Assembly: GCA_947088675.1 (NCBI GenBank)
Contig: CAMUHN010000004.1
Location: forward strand, 1 to 64,000
DNA from: an uncultured Roseburia sp.
Lineage (GTDB): Bacteria > Bacillota > Clostridia > Lachnospirales > Lachnospiraceae
Reading direction: 5' to 3'
DNA: 64,000 nucleotides
Below, piece by piece: positions 36,401 through 44,970 of the stretch. The stretch's first letter is position 1; every line of letters begins with the position of its first letter. A model generated the notes under the pieces. The model did not search any database, had not been told where the DNA came from, and was given only the letters and a program-made list of their open reading frames with translations. Made by a program: the position numbers and the translations under genes.

Positions 36401-39400
36401 AGCAGTCGTTTGCGCAGGGGGAGGTTCCGGATGTCGTGCCTCCGGAGACGGCTCCGGCAATGAAAGCGCTTGGCGGCGCGTTTACCGCAGTGTTTGACGG
36501 GGAGAACAAAAACGTTTATACCGCAAGCGAAGATGCGAAAGATTATTATGAGGTAAAGGTAGGCGGTAAGGCCGTTTCGTTTACAGACAGACCGTATAAA
36601 CCGGATAACAGCACCGGCGTAGTGGCGGAGGTCGGTCCGATTTTGGATGCGCTGAGAGCGGCAGGTGTAAATTTATCCTATACTTTCGCAACAGAGGGGG
36701 CGCTTCCTGATTACTTTATCAGCGAGGGCGGCCAGCTTCCGCTGCTGACAGTCGATGCAGGAGAGACAAAAATTGAACTTGCAAATGTTTCGACAGTTGT
36801 ATTTACAAACGGCGAGCGAAATCTGACGAACTTTGGCGTTACCACAAATACTGCAAAGACTACGCTTCTGGCGGAGCTTTCGGCAGTGATCGGAAAAATC
36901 CCGGGCGTAACGGTGGAAACGGATACACAGAATAAAGTATTTGAGGTTACATATGGTACGGCGGCACAGTCCGGATTTGAGACGGACGGGGTATTTATGA
37001 CGGAAGAAGCGCCGGCAGGCGACGAAGTGCTTTCGTATATTGACGGAAATACACAGACAGAGGTTTCCTGTACTTATAAATTGGATGGAGCGAATAAAAC
37101 CGAAAAAGTGAATTTAAGTCCCGGCGAGGGAGAACTTTCACCGGACGGAACACCGTATCTGACCAATCATACAGAATGGATCGCTGATTTTGCGGGATTG
37201 GCCGATAATGCAACACAGGATCTTTTATGGGAGGCTGATATTCTCTTTGGCCGGGATAAATTCGGCGCAAGACCAAGAAATAAATCCAGGAACGAGGGAA
37301 CGCAGATGGTGCGCCATGATGTGACAAAGGACGAGGTGACGACATCCTGGTTTGCACTGCAGACGGGCGGCGACAAATTTACCGATTTGTGTGAGATAGA
37401 TCCGCAGAAGTGGTATCATGTGGAACTGATCGGACATTACAATGCGAGTACGGATATCACGCTGTTTTTGTATGAGTATGGAGAGAATCAGGAGAAAAAG
37501 CTGATTCATAGACAGGCAAATGCCGGATCCAGAAATAATCTTTCCGGCGGTGCAAACCACTGGTGCGTAGATCCGGGCATCAGCGTTGACAACTTAAAGA
37601 TTACGAGTATAGCGCCGGATAAACTTACGGTAACTTCTCAGGATGACAAAACAAATCTGAAAGCAGGCAATGCGCTTCAGTTCGCCTGCAGTGCGTCCAG
37701 AAATGATGCGCCGCTTACAACGCCAATGTTAACCTGGTCTGTCTGTGATGAAAACGGAGCGGTGATTTCAGATGACGAGATCAGTATCAGTAACGGCGGT
37801 CTGCTTTCGGTAGGACTGAATGCGGCGGCACAGACAATCTATGTAAAAGCGGAGACGGCAGCCGGCGTCTATGATCAGATGCAGATTACAATTGAAGCGG
37901 TGGATTTAAGCAGTGTGAAATTTGACAGCCTGACGCTTTCGGCGGAAAGGGATTATGTAAGCTCCGAGGAGCCGCTTACGATTACGGCTTCTGCAAAAAA
38001 AGCGGGGGCGGACGTTTCGCTGACGGCGGATGATCTGATCTGGTATGTCTGCGATGCCGACAATATGCGTAAAATCGGAGAAGACTTAAAGTGGATCTCA
38101 GTAGAGAACGGTGTAGTTACGGTAACGGAACGTGCAATATCACAGGATCTTACCATTCGCGCGGCAGATCCGACCGATGCGGTGCGGGGTGCATATAAGA
38201 TTCATGTAAAATCCAGCAGTGCATTAGAGAACGGAGAGGACGGGGCGTTAGACAGTCTTCTGTTTGCAGAAAACTGTGAGACGCCGCGCACCGGAACGGA
38301 ATTTGTGCAGTCAGTTGACGGCACCTCGGCATATAAGGTGACGGCGGGCGGTTATAAGTCAGGAGAAATCAAAGAGACGGCAAGCGATGTTGTCGTTGAT
38401 ATGGATATTCGGTTCACAGCGGAAGGTGCGGGCTTTCAGCCGGCAAAAACGGGTAAATTAAATACCTGCGTGATCTATCGTGACGGCAGGCTTGCGGTAC
38501 AGACCGGCGGCAGCAGCTTTACCTATTATAGCGAAAAAGGCGAGATTACAACCGACGACTGGTATCATATCACGTTAATCCGCAAACAGAAAAGTTATGC
38601 GCATATCATCTTTGATTTTTATGATGAGAATGGAGAAATCGACCTCTCGAAGAGAAAGATACTGCAGGATGTGAACCAGAGGAATGACGAGCCGACGGCA
38701 TTTGTGAATTTTAATGTCGGCACGGCATATGATAATCTGCGCATGCTCACACCTGCTCCTACGGATATCAGTATTTCTGCGGATGCCGCGCAGGTGTTTG
38801 CCGGCAATACGGTACAGGTTTCCTCACAGCTTTTGTGGAAAGGTCTGGAGATGAAGAATCCGGATACGTCAGCTTTTGAATATAAGCTCTATGATGCCGA
38901 TAACCAGTATCCGTTAGAAGACAGTAAGATTACGATGAACGGCGAGGGTGTGATTTCCATTGATGCAACCGTGGACGCACAGGATGTCTATGTGCGGGCG
39001 ATCGCAAAGAAATCAGGGATCTATGCAAGTGTTAGATTTTCGATAATATCTTCCGATATTTTTGCCGTGACAGGCATAGGGATCAGTGAGGATCTGAGAA
39101 GGATTGTAAACATTACAGTTGATAAGAATTTCTTTTATGCAGATGAAGTGACATTTGTCACTGAGATTTTTGATGAGAGCGGCGCCGTCAAAGCGGTAAA
39201 GACAAGGCAGCTGTATGGGGATTCGCTGAAAACAGGCGAAAATACAGTTGTGGTCGGTATGGATATCCCGGCAGATTTTGAGAAAGACAAAGATAGGATT
39301 TGCGTCTTTCCTGTCACAAAACTTGATTCGGATGAAATTACCGAGGAAAGTACGCCGGGCGCATCTGTTACAATCAGCAGCGGAAATGCGTTGATTACGG

Positions 39401-40530
39401 TTCCGTCCTATGACGCGCAGTCGGATGTGATTGTTCTTGTACTGAAACGCAATGCAAATGAGAAGAAATTAAAGGACAGCGATATTGTCTATTTTAACCA
39501 GGTAAAAGCAGAGAATGTCGGTGATCCAATTCCGGTCGGTGGTATCGAAAGCTGTATTGCAAAGACAGGTGGAAAGTCTGGCGGTGCGCTTACACTGTAT
39601 ACAGCGCTGCTCGGCGAGAGAACAGAACTGCCGGAAGATCCGGACGATACGTCGACGGAAAAGCCATCCGAGAATCCAGGGGATAAACCGTCTGAGAATC
39701 CAGGGGATAAACCGTCTGAGAATCCGGAAGAGAAACCTCCTGTTGTAACGGAACCTGTCGGAAACAAAATTCCGTCCGGGAAAGATAATTTTATCGTTAA
39801 GACTGCAGGAGCCAATCCGACGGTCGAATTTACAGGTACTACGAGTAAAGCGCAGACAGTGAAAGTGCCGGATACCGTGACCTATAAGGGCGTGGATTAT
39901 AAGGTGACGTCTGTCGGGAAAAATTCATTTAAAAATAACAGTACAATGAAAACAGCAGAGCTTGGAAAAAATGTTACGGTAATCGGTGACAATGCATTTT
40001 TGAACTGTAAGAATTTAAAGACAGTTAAAATAAAAGGCGCAGTGACTAAAATCGGTGCAGGTGCATTCGCAAAGTGTAAGAAGATAACAGCATTTAAAAC
40101 AGGCGATCAGGCGCAGACCATCGGAAAAGGAGCGTTTGAAAACTGTTCGGGGCTGAAAAACCTTACGCTTGGCAAAAATGTGAAAACGATTGGAGACAAT
40201 GCATTTTTGGGATGTACCTCATTGACAAAAGTTACGATTCCGAATAAAGTGACTTCAATCGGAGCGAAAGCATTTTACGGCGATAAGAAGCTGAGTTCGC
40301 TTACGATTGGTTCAGGTCTGACGAAAATTGGAAAGAGCGCATTTGAAAAATGTTCCAAACTGAAAAAAATTACAATCAGTTCCACAAAAATAAAGACGGT
40401 AGGAAAGAAAGCTTTCAAAGGGACTGATAAAAAGGCGCAGGTGAAAGTGCCGAAAAAGAAAGTGACAGAATACAAAAAGAAATTTCAGAGCGCAGGTCTT
40501 AACAGGAAAGCAACGGTAAAGAAAAAGTAA
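33490..40530 (+). CDS. Giant secreted GH2 glycoside hydrolase with BspA-type LRRs
   Basis: 2346 residues. Signal peptide about 1-32. GH2 sugar-binding domain about 60-250, immunoglobulin-like domain 255-410, TIM barrel 415-650. By alignment logic the acid/base is Glu532 (in WEAGNNE) and the nucleophile Glu601 (in IETEYH). Ig-like and concanavalin-like modules follow; two stretches share the pattern ...DWYHITLI / KWYHVELIGHYN. A Pro/Glu/Asn linker near 2050-2090 leads to BspA-type leucine-rich repeats to the end (repeats of IGDNAF, IGAGAF, IGKGAF, IGAKAF, IGKSAF). No LPxTG anchor is seen. Beta-galactosidase-like action is likely; the exact glycan is unknown. AAGGAGGAG precedes the ATG. Confidence 0.9.
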   Translation: MVKVKRKAMALLCVLTMIVQVFLPFQDALALKAEENGTKAGEDISDVYTRPESPAVTYNMNVDWKYKRAADGKEFPLAAAKDGVAKNGKQFYEVGYDDSDWENVSLPHAVNAEDSFDGVGVDAGEVSLYRGFMFYRKNVLVPQTDAGKKFILEFEAFRQSVYVYVNGAMAGYYEAGVAAVGFDITDYMKAGEENLIAVATDNASSRGSSFNTQETIPGHEPGDLSGVGYQWNTKDFNEVQGGLTGNVNLYAKNKIYQTLPLYNNLKTKGNYIYGSNFDFRAGSADITVEAEIRNESGSDADITLEVNVVDGDGKLAASFSKTQKVAAAADAGAKFQTVVPGTAYDTAGGGVETGKVDSSTVDVSYITATQNVEGLHFWSDVSPYLYTVYTVLKQGDQIIDLSETTTGFREVTYDKDKGLQINGVSTYLTGYAQRSTNEWAAIGVANDWLSDLDMQMVKESNANMIRWMHIAPNPVDIRAGDKYGVVSVCPAGDKEGDQTGRAWDQRLETMRDVIIYFRNSPSILFWEAGNNEISAQHMKQMTKIRKELDPNGDRFMGCRTINSVEQIREAEWVGTMIYRHDAAAYASMEATGNYIPMIETEYHRNESPRRMWDDYTPPDYDYVNKWLGDGGSKTDGYDIWDQTQEDFALTMAADYSYFYDNRVGGTGKNYYSGAALMVWSDSNMHVRNCGVENCRTSGRVDPIRVKKESFYAISTIQSQTPAVKILGHWNYPAYIKGDKENGNYWYEDKTFNGTFWEGNGTMLQRDPTNKTVYVIGSPSVSRVELYVNDELFGTDKTADSNCIYAFPGVDITKAAITSKQGSIVAKAYNDRDEVVAEDKIVTVTPMTIRLTPVFGPNGFLADGSDLMYVDVAIVDGNGEVCPIDERKISFSVSDRSKAVFLGGYNSGIGERIVNHKDYVFAECGINRVFLRSTRDAGSFTLTATAEGMQPVSITVETKAFELDGGLTTTKQQSFAQGEVPDVVPPETAPAMKALGGAFTAVFDGENKNVYTASEDAKDYYEVKVGGKAVSFTDRPYKPDNSTGVVAEVGPILDALRAAGVNLSYTFATEGALPDYFISEGGQLPLLTVDAGETKIELANVSTVVFTNGERNLTNFGVTTNTAKTTLLAELSAVIGKIPGVTVETDTQNKVFEVTYGTAAQSGFETDGVFMTEEAPAGDEVLSYIDGNTQTEVSCTYKLDGANKTEKVNLSPGEGELSPDGTPYLTNHTEWIADFAGLADNATQDLLWEADILFGRDKFGARPRNKSRNEGTQMVRHDVTKDEVTTSWFALQTGGDKFTDLCEIDPQKWYHVELIGHYNASTDITLFLYEYGENQEKKLIHRQANAGSRNNLSGGANHWCVDPGISVDNLKITSIAPDKLTVTSQDDKTNLKAGNALQFACSASRNDAPLTTPMLTWSVCDENGAVISDDEISISNGGLLSVGLNAAAQTIYVKAETAAGVYDQMQITIEAVDLSSVKFDSLTLSAERDYVSSEEPLTITASAKKAGADVSLTADDLIWYVCDADNMRKIGEDLKWISVENGVVTVTERAISQDLTIRAADPTDAVRGAYKIHVKSSSALENGEDGALDSLLFAENCETPRTGTEFVQSVDGTSAYKVTAGGYKSGEIKETASDVVVDMDIRFTAEGAGFQPAKTGKLNTCVIYRDGRLAVQTGGSSFTYYSEKGEITTDDWYHITLIRKQKSYAHIIFDFYDENGEIDLSKRKILQDVNQRNDEPTAFVNFNVGTAYDNLRMLTPAPTDISISADAAQVFAGNTVQVSSQLLWKGLEMKNPDTSAFEYKLYDADNQYPLEDSKITMNGEGVISIDATVDAQDVYVRAIAKKSGIYASVRFSIISSDIFAVTGIGISEDLRRIVNITVDKNFFYADEVTFVTEIFDESGAVKAVKTRQLYGDSLKTGENTVVVGMDIPADFEKDKDRICVFPVTKLDSDEITEESTPGASVTISSGNALITVPSYDAQSDVIVLVLKRNANEKKLKDSDIVYFNQVKAENVGDPIPVGGIESCIAKTGGKSGGALTLYTALLGERTELPEDPDDTSTEKPSENPGDKPSENPGDKPSENPEEKPPVVTEPVGNKIPSGKDNFIVKTAGANPTVEFTGTTSKAQTVKVPDTVTYKGVDYKVTSVGKNSFKNNSTMKTAELGKNVTVIGDNAFLNCKNLKTVKIKGAVTKIGAGAFAKCKKITAFKTGDQAQTIGKGAFENCSGLKNLTLGKNVKTIGDNAFLGCTSLTKVTIPNKVTSIGAKAFYGDKKLSSLTIGSGLTKIGKSAFEKCSKLKKITISSTKIKTVGKKAFKGTDKKAQVKVPKKKVTEYKKKFQSAGLNRKATVKKK
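39670..39733 (+). repeat. 24-bp tandem repeat in the GH2 linker
   Basis: A 24-bp unit coding for ENPGDKPS is repeated exactly at 39670-39693 and 39694-39717, with a partial third copy after it. Typical of an expandable Pro-rich spacer between secreted domains. Confidence 0.9.
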
Positions 40531-40564
40531 ACGGCAGGCAGTTTTTGTAAAGCGGCCGGTATCG

Positions 40565-40604
40565 GACAAAGGGATCGGATGTATATCCGATCCCTTTGTC
40601 TTTC
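40565..40604. terminator. 16-bp perfect hairpin after the GH2 gene
   Basis: GACAAAGGGATCGGAT (40565-40580) is perfectly complementary to 40585-40600 around GTAT. Only a short TTT follows, so it may act as a weak terminator or an mRNA-stabilising hairpin. Confidence 0.65.
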
Positions 40605-40752
40605 CGAAAAGAAAAAACAGCCGCGTTCGAATGCAGCTGCAGTAATCATTATCAGTTTTAACTCTGCAGGAGAGTCGAAAAAATACCGGCTGCAGAACCT
40701 GTTAAAAATTATGGTTTCACATATTCTGCGCCGGTTTGTCTGTAAAATCCAG

Positions 40753-41082
40753 TCAGCCGATATTTAGTATGACATTGACAGGGTGCTGCAGGTTTGGCAG
40801 GTTTCTGTAAGCGAGAACCAGTTCTTTTTCATGGTCGGTTAAGATCAGGTCGCTTGTTTCATTATATCCAAATTCGCTCAGAATGTCTGTAATGCCGTAT
40901 AATTTGCACAGACTCAGAAAAATATCAATTCTTGGATAGGATTGACCGTTTTCCCAGCCGTAAATCGTTTTGATCGCTACGTCGATGGATTGCCTGTGTA
41001 ATTCTGCCGCCACTTCTTTCATGTCTAATTTTTGTTTTTTTCTGGCCTTCTTTAAAATGCTGCCAATGAATTCCGCGTTCAT
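40753..41082 (-). CDS. XRE-family transcriptional regulator
   Basis: 109 residues. HTH about 6-62 (LKKARKKQKLDMKEVAAEL, then KTIYGWENGQSYPRIDIFLSLCKLYG). A short tail (LTDHEKELVLAYRNLP) is typical of small XRE repressors. It is transcribed away from vanG; vanG clusters elsewhere carry a small XRE activator (VanU), but this one is longer and divergent, so equivalence is not claimed. AAAGGAGGA lies upstream of the ATG. Confidence 0.85.
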   Translation of the reverse strand: MNAEFIGSILKKARKKQKLDMKEVAAELHRQSIDVAIKTIYGWENGQSYPRIDIFLSLCKLYGITDILSEFGYNETSDLILTDHEKELVLAYRNLPNLQHPVNVILNIG

Positions 41083-41613
41083 CTTTCTGTCCTCCTTTGA
41101 TAAGCGTGTAAGGTAATTTTATGTAGGAACGAAAACACCCAAAAACCGGATGGCGGACAGGGGGGTTCGATTACAACCAGTTATTTTATGGAAATCAGAC
41201 TGGGAGATCAGTCTGTTTTATCGAATAGACAGTACAGTATTACTCAAACAGATTATTTATAATAATAAAAACTTAATTTAGTTTATCATATTTTGGATAA
41301 AATAGCAATATTTTTTAACCACAAAAAAGGAAGAATTAAAATGATTAAATTTTTATAAATCGGTTGCTTCCATACAATTACGGAAGAGAGCGGAAAGGAG
41401 TGTACATTGTTTTCTGTGCCGTTTTCCTGTCATAAGAAAATCGTATGATTTTAATCATGATATTGTAAGAAAATCAAAAGGAAATATAAAAGTATATCAT
41501 GCCCTGTTTTGTTAAAATGAAAGATGTGAACACAACAGGGCATTTTTTGCTGCATGAAATGTGCGGATGCAGAAATCCGGGTCTGTGTTGTAAATGAGCA
41601 GGAGGAGGAAGAG
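41083..41613 (+). promoter_or_regulatory. 531-nt control region upstream of vanG with two hairpins
   Basis: No gene is seen here. Hairpin A is CAGACTG (41196-41202) with CAGTCTG (41209-41215), followed by TTTTA. Hairpin B is ATGCCCTGTT (41499-41508) with AACAGGGCAT (41534-41543), followed by TTTTTT, about 65 nt before vanG. It looks like an intrinsic terminator and could attenuate vanG expression. The middle (41220-41400) is very AT-rich. No confident promoter could be picked. Confidence 0.55.
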
Positions 41614-42687
41614 ATGGAGAAGAAAAACATTCTGGTAGTTTTTGGGGGCGTTTCCCCGGAGTACAGTGTTTCGCTGGAATCTGCATATGCGGTGATCAAA
41701 AATCTGGACGGTGAAAAGTATCGCGTTGTACCAACCGGTATTTCAAACCAGGGAACATGGTTTTATTATACCGGAGATATGGAGAAGATCAGAGAGGATA
41801 CCTGGTGTAATGATACGGACTGTATTCCGGCTGTATTATCGCCAGACCGGAACGATCATAAACTGCTGTTAATTGAGAAAAACGGTCAGGTGGGCGGCAT
41901 TCCGGTTGATCTGGTATTTCCGGTGCTGCACGGAAAGGGCGGAGAGGACGGTACGGTACAGGGAATTGCCGAACTTGCCGGCATTCCGCTGGCAGGATGC
42001 GGCGTACTTGCCTCAGCGCTATGTATGGACAAGGACCGGGCACACAAACTGGCGCGTCTTTCGGGAGTCCGTGTGCCGAGGGCGCTTGTGCTTGCGGACA
42101 GAAAGGAGAGTCGGAAAGCGGCTGTTTTTGCGGAGAGTACAGGATATCCTGTGTTTGTGAAACCGGTGAGGGCAGGATCTTCCTACGGGATTACAAGAGT
42201 CGTCACGGAGGAACAGTTATCTTTTGCCATAGCGCTGGCATTCTCCTATGATGACCAGGTCATTGTGGAAGAAGAAATTACAGGATTTGAAGTCGGCTGC
42301 GCCGTGCTCGGCGGACGTGAACTTCTCGTCGGGGAAGTGGACGAGATTGAACTGTCAGGAGGTTTTTTTGATTTTACGGAGAAGTATACACTGAAAACAT
42401 CGGCAATCCATGTGCCGGCCAGAATTGAGCGGGAAATGGCGGCCAGGATTCAGATGTGTGCAAAAAAGATATATCGGGCACTTGGCTGCAGCGGCTTTGC
42501 AAGGGTCGATTTCTTTCTGACGCCCGAGGGGGAGGTTGTGTTTAATGAGGTGAATACAATACCCGGCTTTACGGAGCACAGCCGTTATCCCGCGATGATG
42601 AAAGCGGCCGGCTTAGCGTTTGGAGAAGTTTTGGACAAAATTATTGCACAGGCGTTGGGGGAGGGGTCGGATGCAGGCAAAAAATAG
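41614..42687 (+). CDS. vanG: D-alanine-D-serine ligase, VanG type
   Basis: 357 residues, ATP-grasp ligase. N-terminal FGGVSPEYSVS, central EKYTLKTS loop (VanC/E/G subgroup pattern, unlike the D-Ala-D-Ala and VanA loops), and the metal site FNEVNTIPGFTEHSRYP. VanG-type enzymes make D-Ala-D-Ser for peptidoglycan precursors with low vancomycin affinity. ATG 41614 has AGGAGGAGGA upstream. It overlaps the vanT-like gene by 17 nt, supporting a D-Ser product. Neither vanXY nor vanRS lies next to it, so whether it confers resistance is unclear. Confidence 0.82.
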   Translation: MEKKNILVVFGGVSPEYSVSLESAYAVIKNLDGEKYRVVPTGISNQGTWFYYTGDMEKIREDTWCNDTDCIPAVLSPDRNDHKLLLIEKNGQVGGIPVDLVFPVLHGKGGEDGTVQGIAELAGIPLAGCGVLASALCMDKDRAHKLARLSGVRVPRALVLADRKESRKAAVFAESTGYPVFVKPVRAGSSYGITRVVTEEQLSFAIALAFSYDDQVIVEEEITGFEVGCAVLGGRELLVGEVDEIELSGGFFDFTEKYTLKTSAIHVPARIEREMAARIQMCAKKIYRALGCSGFARVDFFLTPEGEVVFNEVNTIPGFTEHSRYPAMMKAAGLAFGEVLDKIIAQALGEGSDAGKK

Positions 42688-44848
42688 TTATGCCGGGATA
42701 GACAATTTTCGTATTCCGGCGGCGATTCTTGTTGTGGCGATTCATACGTCGCCGTTTGCTGTATTTAGTGATTCGGCAGATTTTTTTCTGACAAGAGTGC
42801 TTGCACGTATTGCGGTTCCGTTCTTTTTTCTGATTACAGGTCAGTTTGTGCTGTCCGATTACCTGACCGGTACATGGGAACCGTTTGTGAAAATTGGAAA
42901 ATATCTGAAAAAAATGGGGATATTATATGGCATTTCCATACTATTGTATCTTCCGATTGGCATTTACGCCGGACATTATAAGAATCTGAGCATATATTCG
43001 CTGTTTAAAATGATTGTATTTGACGGCACATTTTATCATTTGTGGTATTTTCCGGCATGTATGATCGGCATCTTACTGCTTTGTCTGTTAAAGCGATTTC
43101 TTTCGATTCGCGGCATGTATGCGGCGGCAGGACTGTTGTATCTGGCCGGATTATTCGGTGACAGTTATTACGGACTGGCAGAGAAAATCCCGGCAGCTGC
43201 TTTGGTTTACGAAGCAGGTTTTTCGATCTGGTCGTATACGAGGAACGGTTTGTTTATGGCGCCTGTTTTTTTTCTGTGCGGCGTTTATGCAGGACGTTGT
43301 AGAACGTACTTTGGCAGTGTAACCGTTCGTAAAAAAAGATTTATTGCCTGCGTCTGTTTTGCGGTATCGTTTCTTCTGATGACAGCGGAGGCTTTCACGC
43401 TGCGCTGTTTTAAAATGCAGCGCCATGACAGTATGTATGCGCTGCTGATACCGTCAGTATTATTTTTCTATCAGATGCTGCTCTTGTGGCCATGCAGAAA
43501 GAAAAAGGATTTTTGGATGCAGCGTACCGTTTCACTTGGTATTTATATCATTCATCCGGCAATGATTGTCGTACTGCGGTTAGCCGCGAAAGTAAGCGGA
43601 TTGTCTGTGATGGCGGAAAACAGCCTTGTCCAGTTTGTTCTGACCGCAGTTTTGTCGTATGCAGTTTCGTATGTGATTGCAGTCGTACTGCGCCGTATCA
43701 GAAAGAAAAAAGAACAGGACAAACAAAAATTGAAAAAGTGCAGGACATGGGTGGAGATCGATTCGAAAGCGCTTGGAAATAATGTTACTTTTATTCAAAA
43801 CATTCTGCCGGAGAATTGTAAATTGATGCCCGCAGTAAAGGCCAATGCATACGGACACGGAGATGTTGAGACTGCGTCCTGTTTGCGCCGTATGGGAGTC
43901 GATGCGTTCTGTGTGGCATGTGCCAGTGAGGGGGTAAGGCTGCGCCGCGCCGGGATTGGCGGGGAGATACTTGTTTTGGGTTACACGCATCCGATGCAGT
44001 TTGGTTTGCTGCGCAGATACTGCCTGTCACAGACAGTGGTGGATGCTGACTATGCGAAACAGCTAAAGCGGTATGGAAAGAAGCTCCATGTGCATATCGG
44101 AATTGACACCGGAATGCATCGTCTTGGAGAGCGATGGGAAAATACGGAGGAGATTCTTCAGATTTTTCGGATCAAAAATCTGATTGTGGACGGCATTTAT
44201 ACACATCTGTCCGCAGATGAGGAAAAAGGCGAAGCCAATCGGCAGTTTACGATGCAGCAGGCCATACATTTTGCCAACGTGCTGGACGAGTTAAAAGAAC
44301 ATGGGGTCCGGCAGCCAAAAGTGCATATGCAGGCCAGCTATGGCGTTTTCAATTATCCTGCGCTTGCAGGCGATTTTGCAAGAGTCGGAATTGCGCTTTA
44401 CGGTGTGCTGAGCACAGGCAATGATACGGAGGAGTGGAGAGAAAAGCTAAAACCGGTACTCTCGCTTAAGACAAGGGTTGCGTCCGTCAGAGAAATTTAT
44501 GCGGGTGAGACGGCCGGATACGGATTTTCTTTCAGGGCAGAGCGCACGATGAAAATAGCGGCTCTTTCGATCGGCTATGCAGACGGTTTTCCACGTGCGC
44601 TCTCAAACGGAAAGGGGGCTGTCTTAATCCGCGGCAGTGCCGCGCCTGTGGTCGGTATGGTCTGCATGGATCAGGCGCTTGTCGATGTGACCGAAATTAC
44701 AGATGTGCGCGCCGGAGACGTTGCGGTGGTCATTGGAATTTCCCGGGAAAAGGAGATTTCAGTCTGCGATCTGGCCGAACGCTGCGGCACGATCACAAAT
44801 GATATTCTAAGCCGGATCGGTGAACGGGCACAGCGGGTGGTCGTCTGA
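42671..44848 (+). CDS. vanT: Membrane serine racemase, VanT type
   Basis: 725 residues in two parts. Residues 1-350 form an acyltransferase-3-like membrane domain with about ten helices (IDNFRIPAAILVVAIHTSPF opening), thought to import or handle L-Ser. Residues about 355-725 form an alanine-racemase-fold domain: the PLP lysine is in PAVKANAYGHGD and the second catalytic Tyr region is in AGYGFSF...IGYADGFPR. This fusion is diagnostic of VanT and supplies D-Ser to the ligase overlapping it upstream. A plain Alr lacks the membrane half. Confidence 0.88.
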   Translation: MQAKNSYAGIDNFRIPAAILVVAIHTSPFAVFSDSADFFLTRVLARIAVPFFFLITGQFVLSDYLTGTWEPFVKIGKYLKKMGILYGISILLYLPIGIYAGHYKNLSIYSLFKMIVFDGTFYHLWYFPACMIGILLLCLLKRFLSIRGMYAAAGLLYLAGLFGDSYYGLAEKIPAAALVYEAGFSIWSYTRNGLFMAPVFFLCGVYAGRCRTYFGSVTVRKKRFIACVCFAVSFLLMTAEAFTLRCFKMQRHDSMYALLIPSVLFFYQMLLLWPCRKKKDFWMQRTVSLGIYIIHPAMIVVLRLAAKVSGLSVMAENSLVQFVLTAVLSYAVSYVIAVVLRRIRKKKEQDKQKLKKCRTWVEIDSKALGNNVTFIQNILPENCKLMPAVKANAYGHGDVETASCLRRMGVDAFCVACASEGVRLRRAGIGGEILVLGYTHPMQFGLLRRYCLSQTVVDADYAKQLKRYGKKLHVHIGIDTGMHRLGERWENTEEILQIFRIKNLIVDGIYTHLSADEEKGEANRQFTMQQAIHFANVLDELKEHGVRQPKVHMQASYGVFNYPALAGDFARVGIALYGVLSTGNDTEEWREKLKPVLSLKTRVASVREIYAGETAGYGFSFRAERTMKIAALSIGYADGFPRALSNGKGAVLIRGSAAPVVGMVCMDQALVDVTEITDVRAGDVAVVIGISREKEISVCDLAERCGTITNDILSRIGERAQRVVV

Positions 44849-44871
44849 AAAAAATGAGAAAAGTGCAGAAA

Positions 44872-44900
44872 TTGACAACTGCAAAGGAGTGTGCCATAAT
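44872..44900 (+). promoter_or_regulatory. Promoter of the methyltransferase-moaC operon
   Basis: TTGACA (44872-44877), 17-nt spacer, CATAAT (44895-44900), in the 122-nt gap after vanT. Confidence 0.65.
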
Positions 44901-44970
44901 AATAAAATGGATTTATAAAATTTTCTGTGACCATCCGGCCACAGTGACGTTACAGGAAAGGGGAGAGAAC

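Noticed and set aside
40753..41082. XRE gene as VanU
   Set aside because: It is divergent rather than leading the vanG operon and is longer than VanU; the sequence alone does not support the name.
41083..41613. Small coding gene in the vanG upstream gap
   Set aside because: Only short, AT-rich frames without ribosome sites were seen; the region looks regulatory.
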